DNA of 64,000 nucleotides from Candidatus Allofournierella pullicola. GTDB lineage: Bacteria; Bacillota; Clostridia; Oscillospirales; Ruminococcaceae. The stretch lies in assembly GCA_019114225.1 (NCBI GenBank), contig DXFW01000002.1, positions 62,001 through 126,000 on the forward strand. Reading direction: 5' to 3'. Below are positions 15,474 through 24,666 of the stretch, piece after piece (the stretch's first letter is position 1; every line of letters begins with the position of its first letter). A program made the translations under genes and the position numbers. Under the pieces are notes generated by a model, which saw nothing but the letters and a program-made list of their open reading frames with translations, searched no databases and was not told the DNA's origin.

Positions 15474-17135
15474 GTGCAAAACGTGCTTTCAAAACACTTC
15501 AAACGGCCGCCCCGGCCGGTGCTCATCGCCCTGAGCCTCGCGGCCGCTCTGGCCGCCGCCCTGGGCTTCATGTACTACTGGCGGGTGGTCTATTATCTCG
15601 ATAACCGCGGCGTGCCTGCCCTTTTGCTCTACGGCGCGGCGGCGGTGTTCGTGCTGGCCGCGGCGCTGGCGGTGTGGGCCGGCTCGAAACTCGGCAGCTT
15701 TGACGCAAAGGCCGCCCTTGCCATCTTTCTCTGCGGGGCGCTGTTCTGCTTTGCCGACCCGCCGCTGCAGGTGCCGGACGAGACGGCCCACTTTCTGCGC
15801 AGCTATTCTCTGAGCCAGGGTCGCTTCACCTTCGACCACGACCGCCTTTACCCCGACGACGTGGCAAAGCTGGTGGAGAGCTTCCCCGGCGCGTGGGTGG
15901 CCAGCCACACCAGCCAGGGCCTCGAATACACCGAGGAGGGCGAGGAGCGCAGCTACACCACCGCGGGCTATGCCCTCAAGCAGCGGGGAGAGGACGGCCG
16001 GGTGGAGAGCATTGCCGACGGCTTTGCCGCCTATTTTGACGGCCAGCCCGCGAAGGAAGAAGTGGGCGAGCCCTATTTCTTTATGACCCTCTCCATGCTG
16101 CCCCAGGCGCTGGGCATTCTTGTGGCGCGCCTCCTGGGCTTCAAGGCGCTGGGCTGTCTTTACGCGGCGCGGCTGGCGAATTTGGCGGCCTATACGGCGC
16201 TGTGCTGGCTGGCGCTCAAAAACTGCAAGCGCTACAAGCCGGTGTTCACCGCCTTCATGCTGCTGCCCCTGAGCCTTTACATGGCCGCCTCGGTGAGCTA
16301 CGACGCCACCCTGCTGGGCTTTTATTACCTGGTGGCCAGCTTCTACTGCAAGGACGAGATTCTGGACAGGGACATCGCCGTGTTCATCGTGGCCTTTTTG
16401 ATGATGAACCTGGCCAAGCCCTACATCAGCCTGCTTTGGGTGGTGCTGCCGCTGGTGCTGCCCCGCTCGGCCTGGAAGACGAGGGTCAAAAAGTGGCAGC
16501 TGGCGGTGGGCTGCCTTGTGGGCGGCCTTGCCCTGGGCAAGCTGTTTGACTGGTACGGCACCGCCTTCCGCTTCAACTATCCCTATGTGGGCCGCCAGAT
16601 CGAGGGCGCGGCGGAGGTGCCCCAGCTGCTGGGCATTCTGGCCAACCCCTTCCGCTACGCTTCGGTGCTGCTGGGCAGCTTTTACGAAAACGACTTCTTC
16701 CTGGGCCAGCTGGGCCTGTTCGGGGCTCTCGACCTGGAAGTGCCCTTCATCAGCCTGGTCAGCCCGCTGGTGCTGCTCTTTGCGGCGGCCCTTTCGGTGC
16801 ATGAGAAGAGCAGCCTCAAACCCATGCCTGCCTTTGGCCTCGGCGCTTTGAGCATTGTTTACATGGCCGGCGCTGCCACCGCCATGTACATCACCAGCAC
16901 CCCGGTGGGCATGATCCGGATCATCGGGCTGCAGGCACGGTACTTCCTGCCCGCTTTCTTACTGATCTTCGTGCTGGTGGCGGCCCTTTTGAGCCATGTG
17001 CTGGAGCCCCGTCTCGCTTCCGGCCAGGCCAAGGCCCAGCGGGTGGCGCTGGGGGTCTCGGCGGCGTTCGGGGCTTTGGGCGCGGTGCTCTTGTTCCAGC
17101 ACTACTTCATCGGGCCGGTGTACGTCATCGGCTGA
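15474..17135 (+). CDS. DUF2142-type polytopic membrane protein, GT-C-like
   Basis: The 553-residue protein has about 12 helices. An acidic motif VPDETAHFLRSYSL (near residue 102) falls in the first extracytoplasmic loop, the position of the catalytic Asp in GT-C glycosyltransferases. The overall pattern fits DUF2142, a family of putative lipid-linked sugar transferases. It starts at a GTG with GAGGT upstream. The 131-base gap after legB has GC-rich inverted repeats but no T-run. It may transfer a sugar outside the membrane; donor and acceptor are unknown. Confidence 0.6.
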   Translation: MQNVLSKHFKRPPRPVLIALSLAAALAAALGFMYYWRVVYYLDNRGVPALLLYGAAAVFVLAAALAVWAGSKLGSFDAKAALAIFLCGALFCFADPPLQVPDETAHFLRSYSLSQGRFTFDHDRLYPDDVAKLVESFPGAWVASHTSQGLEYTEEGEERSYTTAGYALKQRGEDGRVESIADGFAAYFDGQPAKEEVGEPYFFMTLSMLPQALGILVARLLGFKALGCLYAARLANLAAYTALCWLALKNCKRYKPVFTAFMLLPLSLYMAASVSYDATLLGFYYLVASFYCKDEILDRDIAVFIVAFLMMNLAKPYISLLWVVLPLVLPRSAWKTRVKKWQLAVGCLVGGLALGKLFDWYGTAFRFNYPYVGRQIEGAAEVPQLLGILANPFRYASVLLGSFYENDFFLGQLGLFGALDLEVPFISLVSPLVLLFAAALSVHEKSSLKPMPAFGLGALSIVYMAGAATAMYITSTPVGMIRIIGLQARYFLPAFLLIFVLVAALLSHVLEPRLASGQAKAQRVALGVSAAFGALGAVLLFQHYFIGPVYVIG

Positions 17136-17162
17136 TTTCCAAAACGAAAGGAGGCGGCGCGC

Positions 17163-19172
17163 TTGCCGCTGTTCAGTGGGATACTGGCGCTGCTGACCAT
17201 CAGCCTTTACAGCGCCGTGCTGGCCCGCCGCTTTAAGCTGGATGCGGGCCTGCTGGCCCTGCCGGTGATCGCCGGCGGTTCTGTCTGGCTTTGCCTTGCC
17301 GGCATGGCCGGGCTGCTCAAGGCGGGCGGCTGGGTCTTTTATCTGGCCGCCGCGGCGCTGGCGGCGTGGCTCATCTTCAAAAAAGAACTTGCCGGGACGC
17401 TCAAAGAGCTTCTGAGCCCCGGGTTTATGACCTTTTTGTTGGCGGCGGCCTTCTTTCTGGCCGTGTTTGCCGCCACCCAGCCCATGTTCACCCAGACCGA
17501 CGAGTTCAGCCTTTGGGGCTCGGCGGCAAAGCTGACCAAGCTCCAGGACATGCTGCACCCGGCGGCGCCGGGCAACCTTCTGGCCCGCACCGCCACCCCG
17601 GCGCTGATGTTGGTGGCCTACCTCTTCCAGTTCTTTGGCCAGGGCTTTTCCGAGTGGTCGGCCTATTTTGCCATCGACGCGCTGCTGGCCGCCGCTGTGG
17701 CCGCCGCGGCCAGCCTGCCCCGCTCCAAACCGGGGACGGCGGTGGTGGCTGCCTGCGGTTTTTTGACGCCTTATTTCTTCAGCGCGCCGAGCCTGGGCGG
17801 TATCTCCAACGTCTATCTCTCCTTCATGGGCGATCTGACCCTGGGCTTTGTGTTCGGGGCGAGCCTGTGCGTTTATTTCTCTTTGCGCCAGCGGCCCGCG
17901 GCGGCCCTGTCCCTCACCGCCCTGCTGGCGGCTTTTCTGGTGCTCACCAAGGACGTGGGCCTTGCCTACGGGTGCATTGTGGTGGGCCTTGTCTGCGCCG
18001 ACCGGCTGCTGTGCGCCCCGAAGCGCAAAATCGGCTGCCGCTTGAAGGATACGCTGCTGGCGGCACTGACCATCCTCCCCGGCGGCCTTGCCTATCTCGG
18101 CTGGAGCCGCTATGTGGCGGCGGTCACGGGCCTGGGCAAGACCACCGTGGGCAGCGAGATCCACGAGGTCACCCAAGGCCAGGCCATGGCCGAGGGCGTG
18201 GCCCAGCTGCTGGGCTTTATGGAGCCCACCGAAAAGTTCGCCCAGGTGCGAAACGCCATGTTCGCCAGCCCCTTCACCATCCCGGTGTGCCTGCTGGGCG
18301 GCGGCGCGCTGGCGCTGGCCCTCATCTGGCTGGTGCTGGCCGCGGCGGCGCTGACCGCGCCGAAAGGCGAACGGCTGCGCCCGGTGTGCCTGGGCGTGTT
18401 CGGCACGCTGGCGCTGGGGGCCTTCCTCATCTTCCACCTGTTCCTCTATGTCTACAACTTCCGCGAGACCGACGCGGCCAACCTTCAGGATTACATCCGC
18501 TACATCGGCCCCTATTACATGGGCTTCTTCCTCATGGCGCTGGGCCTTTTGGCCCGGTACGCCGCCGCCGACCTGCGCTGGGCGAAACTGGCCGGGGCGG
18601 TGCCCGTGGGGGTGCTGGCGGGCTTCTGTGTGCTCATCGCCTGGCGGGGCATGCCCACCGCGGGCTTCTGGAACTACCCCCATTCGGTGTACTCCGTGCG
18701 CCAGGACGTGAAGCAGCGGGCTGAGACGGTGAACGGCCTTCTCGACTGGGAGGACACGGTGCTGCTCATCAGCCAGGGTGACACCGCCATCCGCTGGAAC
18801 TACTACGGCTTTGAGCTGAACGCCACCCTCGCCCGGGGCTTTGGCGGCTTCGGCTACGGCCATGAGGGCGATTACAACTGGGACACCACCCACATGAACA
18901 TCGTCTCGCCTGAGGCGGCGGGGGAGGGCGTGCCGGAGGTCTACAGCTACCAGACGGTGGCGGACGCCGATGATCTGCGCCTGTTCCTGCTGGACAAAAA
19001 ATACACCCACGTGCTGGTGGACGCCAGCGATGACTACATCGCCGACGTGATCGGCCCGGCCTTCGGCTGCGAGGGCCTGCCGGACGATAAACCCGACCAT
19101 CCGGTGCTGCTGGCCATCGAGTACGACGGCGACACCGTGCGCTGGAGCCGGGTGGAAGGAGGCGCGGCATGA
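17163..19172 (+). CDS. GT-C-like membrane protein, module A large subunit
   Basis: The 669-residue protein has about 12 helices, then a soluble C-terminal domain (about 500-669). The first big loop carries DEFSLWGSAAK at 113-123, and the C-terminal domain carries LLISQGD near 538 and a THVLVDASDD stretch. Both features recur in the proteins at 20991 and 24667, so these three are paralogues. The Asp-Glu pair after helix 3-4 fits a GT-C active site. It starts at a TTG preceded by AAAGGAGG. Its stop overlaps the ATG of a small partner gene by four bases (ATGA), implying coupled translation. Substrate unknown. Confidence 0.6.
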   Translation: MPLFSGILALLTISLYSAVLARRFKLDAGLLALPVIAGGSVWLCLAGMAGLLKAGGWVFYLAAAALAAWLIFKKELAGTLKELLSPGFMTFLLAAAFFLAVFAATQPMFTQTDEFSLWGSAAKLTKLQDMLHPAAPGNLLARTATPALMLVAYLFQFFGQGFSEWSAYFAIDALLAAAVAAAASLPRSKPGTAVVAACGFLTPYFFSAPSLGGISNVYLSFMGDLTLGFVFGASLCVYFSLRQRPAAALSLTALLAAFLVLTKDVGLAYGCIVVGLVCADRLLCAPKRKIGCRLKDTLLAALTILPGGLAYLGWSRYVAAVTGLGKTTVGSEIHEVTQGQAMAEGVAQLLGFMEPTEKFAQVRNAMFASPFTIPVCLLGGGALALALIWLVLAAAALTAPKGERLRPVCLGVFGTLALGAFLIFHLFLYVYNFRETDAANLQDYIRYIGPYYMGFFLMALGLLARYAAADLRWAKLAGAVPVGVLAGFCVLIAWRGMPTAGFWNYPHSVYSVRQDVKQRAETVNGLLDWEDTVLLISQGDTAIRWNYYGFELNATLARGFGGFGYGHEGDYNWDTTHMNIVSPEAAGEGVPEVYSYQTVADADDLRLFLLDKKYTHVLVDASDDYIADVIGPAFGCEGLPDDKPDHPVLLAIEYDGDTVRWSRVEGGAA

Positions 19173-19789
19173 AAAAATTCAAACCGCTCCTCATCGCCTG
19201 GGCGGCGGGGCTGGCCCTCTGGCTTTTGCTGGGCTGCGTGAGTCTTGCCAGGACCGCCTGGTACGCCGGGCAGGGCCTGGCTGAGACCAAAACCCTCGCT
19301 CTTGAGGACTTTACCACCGCGGGTATCCGGCCCTACGACGCGGGAGAGGAAGGCCCGTGGTACATTTCCACCGACAGCGACGCCCAGCTGGTGTGGCAGG
19401 GCGAAGCCTATCTCGACACGGTGTGGCTTTTTGTGGAGCACCAAAGCCCGCCCCAGGCGGTAATGCTCTACTGGAAGACCGAAGGGCAGACGGATTTCTC
19501 GCCCCGCCAGTCGGTCTACGGCATTCAGACCGCCCCCGATGTTTACACCTTCGATCTGGGCGGTGTGAAGGTGAGCGAAGTGCGTATTGACCCGGACAGC
19601 CAGGGCGGTGTGGTCACCCGGTTCAACGGGGTGGTGTTCAACCCCGACCTCTCGCCGCTGGCAGCCTTTGTGCCCGGCCCGGGCGAGGCAATGCTGCTGC
19701 TTTTCGCGCCTCCGCTGGCACTGGCGGCCTTCTGGCAGCTGCGCCGGGCGCTGGGCGCTCTTTTGAAACAAGACGATCGATCCAAATAA
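19169..19789 (+). CDS. Small bitopic membrane protein, module A partner
   Basis: The 206-residue protein has a hydrophobic helix at about 8-28 and another at about 170-190, with an extracytoplasmic beta-rich domain between. The core stretch WYISTDSDAQLVW recurs in degenerate form in the partners at 22982 and 26625. It is translationally coupled to the large protein before it. No known family was recognised. A subunit or acceptor-binding accessory of the GT-C-like protein is a reasonable inference from the coupling, repeated three times. Confidence 0.55.
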   Translation: MKKFKPLLIAWAAGLALWLLLGCVSLARTAWYAGQGLAETKTLALEDFTTAGIRPYDAGEEGPWYISTDSDAQLVWQGEAYLDTVWLFVEHQSPPQAVMLYWKTEGQTDFSPRQSVYGIQTAPDVYTFDLGGVKVSEVRIDPDSQGGVVTRFNGVVFNPDLSPLAAFVPGPGEAMLLLFAPPLALAAFWQLRRALGALLKQDDRSK

Positions 19790-19805
19790 AAGCGAGGTCA
19801 TAACG

Positions 19806-20963
19806 ATGAGTGAGTTCATTCCCCTTTCGGTGCCCAATTTCTGCGGCAACGAGCGCAAATACGTGGACGAGGCGCTGGACGGCGCCTGGGTGTCCACCAG
19901 CGGCGCCAAGGTAGGCGAGATGGAAGAGTGCATTGCAAAGTATGTGGGCATGCCCGAAGCGGTGTGCTGCGCTTCCGGCTCCGCCGGCCTGCACCTGGCA
20001 GCGCTGGTGGCGGGCGTGAAGCCGGGCGACGAGGTGATCGTGCCCGCGCTGACCTTCATCGCTTCCGTAAACCCCACCACCCGGTATGTGGGCGCCGAGC
20101 CGGTGTTTTTCGGCTGCGACGAGACCGCCACCATGGACCCGGACGCGGTGGAGGACTTCTGCGCCAACCAGTGCGAATTGAAGGCGGACGGCCTTTACAA
20201 CAAGCGCACCGGGGCCAAGGTGTCGGCGCTGGTGCTGGTGCATGTGTTCGGCAACATGGCCGACATGCCCCGTTTTTTGCGCATTGCAAAGGACTATAAG
20301 CTCACCCTCATCGAGGACGCGGCCGAGGCCCTGGGCACCAAGTACACCGAAGGAGAGCTGGCGGGCAAATTCGCCGGCACCATGGGCGATGTGGGCGTCT
20401 ACAGCTTCAACGGCAACAAGATCATCACCACCGGCAGCGGCGGCGTGGTGGTGTCCAACCACCCGGAATGGGCGGCGCGGGCAAAGCACCTGTCCACCCA
20501 GTCCAAGACCGACCTCTTGCAGTTCAAGCACGACGAGGTGGGCTACAACTACCGCATGACCAACATCGACGCCTGCCTGGGCCTTGCCCAGATGGAGCTG
20601 CTGGAAGGCTTCATTGAGCACAAGACCGCCCGCTACGAGCAGTACAAGGCCGCGCTGGACGGCGTGAAGGGCTTTTCCATGCTGCCCTTCCGGGAGGGCA
20701 CCCGCTCCAACCACTGGTTCTACAGCCTGCTGCTGCCCGACCGGCTGGAGCGTGACGACGTCATCGCCCGCCTGCAGGCCCAGGGCATTCAGACCCGTCC
20801 GGTCTGGTCGCTCATTCCCGAGCAGTGCGACTACAGCCGCAACGAGATCCACGCCATGGACGTCGCCCGGGAGTACCGCCGGCGTATCGTGAACATTCCC
20901 TGCTCCACCAACCTCACCGAGGCCCAGTGCAGCCGGGTGATCGAGGCCATTCTGGCCCTGTAA
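19806..20963 (+). CDS. legC: LegC family PLP-dependent aminotransferase
   Basis: This DegT/DnrJ/EryC1-type enzyme would aminate C4 of the keto sugar made by LegB, using glutamate. The 385-residue protein has the DAAEALG stretch (171-177) and the PLP-binding lysine Lys205 in YSFNGNKIITTGSGG. It also has the C-terminal NIPCSTNLTEAQ segment seen in LegC-type enzymes. CGAGGT precedes the ATG. It lies between GT-C modules A and B. The next enzyme of the pathway, an N-acetyltransferase (LegH), is not seen in the window. Confidence 0.88.
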   Translation: MSEFIPLSVPNFCGNERKYVDEALDGAWVSTSGAKVGEMEECIAKYVGMPEAVCCASGSAGLHLAALVAGVKPGDEVIVPALTFIASVNPTTRYVGAEPVFFGCDETATMDPDAVEDFCANQCELKADGLYNKRTGAKVSALVLVHVFGNMADMPRFLRIAKDYKLTLIEDAAEALGTKYTEGELAGKFAGTMGDVGVYSFNGNKIITTGSGGVVVSNHPEWAARAKHLSTQSKTDLLQFKHDEVGYNYRMTNIDACLGLAQMELLEGFIEHKTARYEQYKAALDGVKGFSMLPFREGTRSNHWFYSLLLPDRLERDDVIARLQAQGIQTRPVWSLIPEQCDYSRNEIHAMDVAREYRRRIVNIPCSTNLTEAQCSRVIEAILAL

Positions 20964-20990
20964 GACCAAACAAGGAAGGGAGGGCCCGCC

Positions 20991-22985
20991 GTGGCCTGGG
21001 GCGAATTGTTCGGCCTGCTGGCAATGCTGGCGGCCCTCTTTGGAATGAGCGCCGTGCTGACACGCCGCGCGGGGCTGAACAGTGCCGCCGCGCCGCTGGC
21101 GGCGCTGGCGCTGACGGAACTGGTCCTGCTGGCGGCGGGGCTTTTGGGCGTTCTTCGCCCGGCGGGCCTTGCGCTGGCGGCGCTGGGGCTTTTGGGCGGC
21201 GTTGCGGAGGCCGTTCTGGCAAAGAAAAAAGGGGAGCCTTGCCCCCTGGCGGCGGCGCTGGCAAATCCTGCCGCAAAGCTGTTTTGGGCGGTGGCGGTGG
21301 CGCTGGCCGTGGGCCTCTTTGTTCTGCGGCCGGAGTTTCTCAACTTCGACGAATACTCCTTCTGGGGCACCGCCGCGAAGCTCACGTGCGAGACGGGCGC
21401 CCTTTATACCGTCTGCGAGACCGGCCTGCCCTGGCAGATGACCGAGCTGGCGGCCCTGCCGCTGGCCAGCTTTTTCTTTCAGATGTTCGGGCCCTTCGCG
21501 CCCTGGCGTGCCATCTTTGCCGCCGATCTGCTGATGTTGGCGGCGGTGGCCGCCGCCGCTGGCTGCGCAAAAAAAGCCCGGCTGGCCTGCCCGCTCTTTC
21601 TGGCGGGTCTCGCGGTGCCCACGCTGGTCACGGTGGCGGGCCACACCGCCCTTTTGAACACCGCCTGGCTGGAATTTTTGGGCGACCTGCCCGCCGGCAT
21701 GCTCTTCGGCGGGGCCGTGGCTTTCTGGCTGGCGGCCAAAGACGAGGGCACTGCGGCCCGATGGCTCACCCTGCCGGTGCTGCTGCTGGCGGCAAACGTG
21801 AAAAGCAACACCTTTGTGCTGGGTCTCGCCGCGGCGGGCCTGGTGGCGCTGGACGCGGTTTTGTTCGCTCCCGCCGAAACGCGCGGGGCAAAACGCTTCG
21901 CCGCCCGGCTGGGCTTCGGTGCGGCCTGCCTTGCCGCCCCCGCCGCCCAGTATCTTCTCTGGAACAACTATATCGCGGGCCTTGTGCGGCGCAACGCCGC
22001 CGCCGGCGGCATGGGCGACACCGCCTCCGCCAGCCTGCCCGCGGTGGTGGTCAACGGCCTGAAACTGCTGCTGGGTTTGCCGGCGGAAAGCTACTTTGAA
22101 GCCCGCAGCGACCTCTTTTGGCAGTACGGCAGCGCCATGACCGACGCCTTCTTCCACCGGAACGTGTCGGTGTTCGGCACCGGCGCGGCGGTGGTGGCGC
22201 TGACGCTGGCGGTGTTTTTGGCCGCCGTGCTGCTGGCCCCGGACAAAGGGGCGCGGCTGCGGGCCGCCCTCTTCGCCGTGGGCAGTTCTGTCTGCTTTGC
22301 CGGTTACTGGCTCATGCTCTGGCTGAGCTACGCCTTCCTTCTAAAAGATTCCACCCCCGAAAGCCTCGCCAGCTATCCCCGGTATTTTGCCTCTTTCTAC
22401 ACCGGCTGGCTGCTGCTGGCGCTGGCGGTGCTGGGGGTCAGCTGCGCAGCGGCAAAGCGCCCGGTGTTTGGCCGGGCGGCGGCGCTGGCCGCGGGCGCGG
22501 TGTTCGCCGCGGCGCTGGCCCTGGGCACGGAGCCTCAGTTCACCCTTTTGGGGGTGAGCGGCGGCGAGTACGCCTCGGTGCGACGGGAAGTGGCTGTGGC
22601 CAAGGCCGCGAAAGAAACCATCCAGCCGGGGCAGAAGGTGTTCCTCATCCGTCAGGGGGACGAGGGCTTTTCCTGGTTCTTGTTCAATCAGCAGCTGTGC
22701 CCGGCCCTTGTCTACGGCGCGGGCGGCGCCACCTACGGCGAACCGGTGCTGGTGGAGGGCATGGCCTACGGCGCGCCCTACACAGCCGAGAAGTTCGCCG
22801 CCCTGCTGGAAAAAGAGCAGGTGGACGTGCTTTTGGTGAGCGGGGTGGACGACATTTTTGAAGCGAGCTATGCCTCTCTCTTTGCCGACGGCCTGGCCGC
22901 GGCGAAGGAGGGCCCCACCCTCTACGAACAGGGCGAAGCGGGCTGGACGCCTGCCGTGTCCCTTGCCGGGGAGGTGACGGGATGA
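20991..22985 (+). CDS. GT-C-like membrane protein, module B large subunit
   Basis: The 664-residue paralogue of the proteins at 17163 and 24667 has about 12 helices and a C-terminal soluble domain. DEYSFWGTAAK is at 120-130, and KVFLIRQGDEGFSWF is in the C-terminal domain (QGD near 555). A VDVLLVSGVDDIFEASYASL stretch ends the domain and is closest to module C. It starts at a GTG after GGAAGGGAGGG. The stop overlaps its small partner in ATGA. The function is inferred as glycan transfer or ligation at the outer membrane face; no biochemical assignment is possible. Confidence 0.6.
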   Translation: MAWGELFGLLAMLAALFGMSAVLTRRAGLNSAAAPLAALALTELVLLAAGLLGVLRPAGLALAALGLLGGVAEAVLAKKKGEPCPLAAALANPAAKLFWAVAVALAVGLFVLRPEFLNFDEYSFWGTAAKLTCETGALYTVCETGLPWQMTELAALPLASFFFQMFGPFAPWRAIFAADLLMLAAVAAAAGCAKKARLACPLFLAGLAVPTLVTVAGHTALLNTAWLEFLGDLPAGMLFGGAVAFWLAAKDEGTAARWLTLPVLLLAANVKSNTFVLGLAAAGLVALDAVLFAPAETRGAKRFAARLGFGAACLAAPAAQYLLWNNYIAGLVRRNAAAGGMGDTASASLPAVVVNGLKLLLGLPAESYFEARSDLFWQYGSAMTDAFFHRNVSVFGTGAAVVALTLAVFLAAVLLAPDKGARLRAALFAVGSSVCFAGYWLMLWLSYAFLLKDSTPESLASYPRYFASFYTGWLLLALAVLGVSCAAAKRPVFGRAAALAAGAVFAAALALGTEPQFTLLGVSGGEYASVRREVAVAKAAKETIQPGQKVFLIRQGDEGFSWFLFNQQLCPALVYGAGGATYGEPVLVEGMAYGAPYTAEKFAALLEKEQVDVLLVSGVDDIFEASYASLFADGLAAAKEGPTLYEQGEAGWTPAVSLAGEVTG

Positions 22986-23599
22986 AACGGCTGAAAAATC
23001 TCTGGACGGCGGCGTGCCGCCGCCCTTTCCGTGCGTTTTACGCCCTGGGCGTCTGCCTGCTGGCGCTGACGCTGGCGGGCAATTTCGCTCTGGACCAGCT
23101 GCTTTACGCCGCGGGCGCTTTGAAAGAAAAGACCGTCACGCTGGAAAACACAGAGCAGTACACCCTTGTGAACATGGAACGCACCGGCGACGGGCTGGTG
23201 AGCACCACCGGAGACGCCCAACTTCTGCTGAATCCCGGCACGCTGGTGCGGCGGCTGCGCCTTGTGGCCCGGTATGAGGGCGGCGCGGTGTGCGAAAAAG
23301 ATCTTTATTATCATCTGCCGGCCTTCGGCTACACGTCCCGCCTGCGGGTGTGGCCCACGGCCCGGGAGGACGGCAGCTGGACCTACACCCTGCCCCGGTT
23401 TGCCGGGCAGGGCCTGCGTCTGGATTTGGCGGACTCGGCGGGCGTGACGGTGAACCTCACCGCCATCGTGCTCAACGAGCGCATGCCCTGGCAGGAATAC
23501 TTCATCCCGTCGGCGTGGCAGCTGTTCTGGCTGGCGGTGCTGCCCGGCCTTGCCGGGTGCGCCGTGACGCTGAAGCGGGAAAAGGGGGAAGACGAGTGA
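22982..23599 (+). CDS. Small bitopic membrane protein, module B partner
   Basis: The 205-residue protein begins with a basic segment and a helix (about 18-40), then an extracytoplasmic domain with GDGLVSTTGDAQLLLNPG. It ends in a second helix (about 175-195) and a charged tail. It has the same layout as the proteins at 19169 and 26625. It is translationally coupled to the large protein on one side (ATGA) and to the nucleotidyltransferase on the other (GTGA). No family is recognised. Confidence 0.55.
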   Translation: MKRLKNLWTAACRRPFRAFYALGVCLLALTLAGNFALDQLLYAAGALKEKTVTLENTEQYTLVNMERTGDGLVSTTGDAQLLLNPGTLVRRLRLVARYEGGAVCEKDLYYHLPAFGYTSRLRVWPTAREDGSWTYTLPRFAGQGLRLDLADSAGVTVNLTAIVLNERMPWQEYFIPSAWQLFWLAVLPGLAGCAVTLKREKGEDE

Positions 23600-24645
23600 A
23601 ACTGGAAGAACTGTTCATCCGGGAGGAAGCCACCATCCTGGAGACCATGAAGCAGCTGGACGAGACCGGCCAGCGTATCCTGTTCATCGCGCCGGAGGGC
23701 AAACTGAAAGCGGTGCTCACCGACGGCGACCTGCGCAAGTTCCTTTTGCGGGGCGGCAAGCTGGAGGACCCGGTGCGCCTCGCGGCGAACTACAGCCCCA
23801 AGAGCCTGCCGCTGGAGGAGCGGGGGGCGGCCAAGTCCATGCTGGAGCGGTATTATATCGACGCGCTGCCCCTTCTGGACCGGGACGGCAAGGTGGCGGA
23901 CGTGGTGTTCGCCACCGGCCTTGACGTGGACAACCGCAAACAGGCGAACATCCCGGTGGTGGTGATGGCGGGAGGCCTGGGCACCCGGCTCTATCCTTAC
24001 ACCAAAATCCTGCCCAAGCCCCTGATCCCGGTGGGGGAAAAACCCATCTGTGAGCTCATTCTGGAGCGCTTCTCGGATTTCGGTTGCCGCCGCATGGTTT
24101 TGGTGGTAAACTACAAAAAGAATATGATCAAGTCCTACTTCAACGATCTGGAAGACCTGCGCTACCAGGTGGAGTATGTGGACGAGACGGAGTTTCTGGG
24201 CACCGGCGGCGGCCTGAGCCTTTTGAAGGGCAAGCTGGACAGCACCTTCTTCTTCTCCAACTGCGATACCCTTCTGGACGTGGACTACGGCGACGTGTAT
24301 CAGTATCACAAAAAGCACGGCAACCTCATCACCATGATCTGCGCCTACAAGCACTACACCGTGCCCTACGGCGTGGTGGAGATGGGGGAGAACGGAGCCA
24401 TCGCCGCCATGCGGGAAAAGCCGGAGCTGAACTTCCTCACCAACACCGGCGTTTATGTGGTGGAGCCTCAGGTGGTGGAGGAGATGGAGGAAGGCCGCAA
24501 GGTGGGCTTCCCCGACGTGATCGACGAATACCGCCGCAAGGGCCTGCCGGTGGGCGTGTATCCCATCAACGAGTCCGCCTGGATGGACATGGGCCAGATG
24601 GAAGAACTGGAAAAGATGCGCCGCCGCCTGGAACAGCAGGCCTGA
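23596..24645 (+). CDS. CBS-domain nucleotidyltransferase, PtmE-like
   Basis: The 349-residue protein has two CBS repeats (about 1-115) fused to a sugar-1-phosphate nucleotidyltransferase. The nucleotide motif GGLGTR is at 126-131, Lys141 lies in ILPKPLIPVG, and FFSNCDTLLDVDY carries the metal-binding Asp. The same domain order occurs in Campylobacter PtmE, which makes GDP-glucosamine for legionaminate. That makes a GDP-sugar route plausible here. The GTG start overlaps the preceding stop and has AAAGGGGG upstream. The nucleotide (GTP or other) is inference from the family. Confidence 0.8.
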   Translation: MKLEELFIREEATILETMKQLDETGQRILFIAPEGKLKAVLTDGDLRKFLLRGGKLEDPVRLAANYSPKSLPLEERGAAKSMLERYYIDALPLLDRDGKVADVVFATGLDVDNRKQANIPVVVMAGGLGTRLYPYTKILPKPLIPVGEKPICELILERFSDFGCRRMVLVVNYKKNMIKSYFNDLEDLRYQVEYVDETEFLGTGGGLSLLKGKLDSTFFFSNCDTLLDVDYGDVYQYHKKHGNLITMICAYKHYTVPYGVVEMGENGAIAAMREKPELNFLTNTGVYVVEPQVVEEMEEGRKVGFPDVIDEYRRKGLPVGVYPINESAWMDMGQMEELEKMRRRLEQQA

Positions 24646-24666
24646 CGGCGCGGGGAGCTTTTGCAT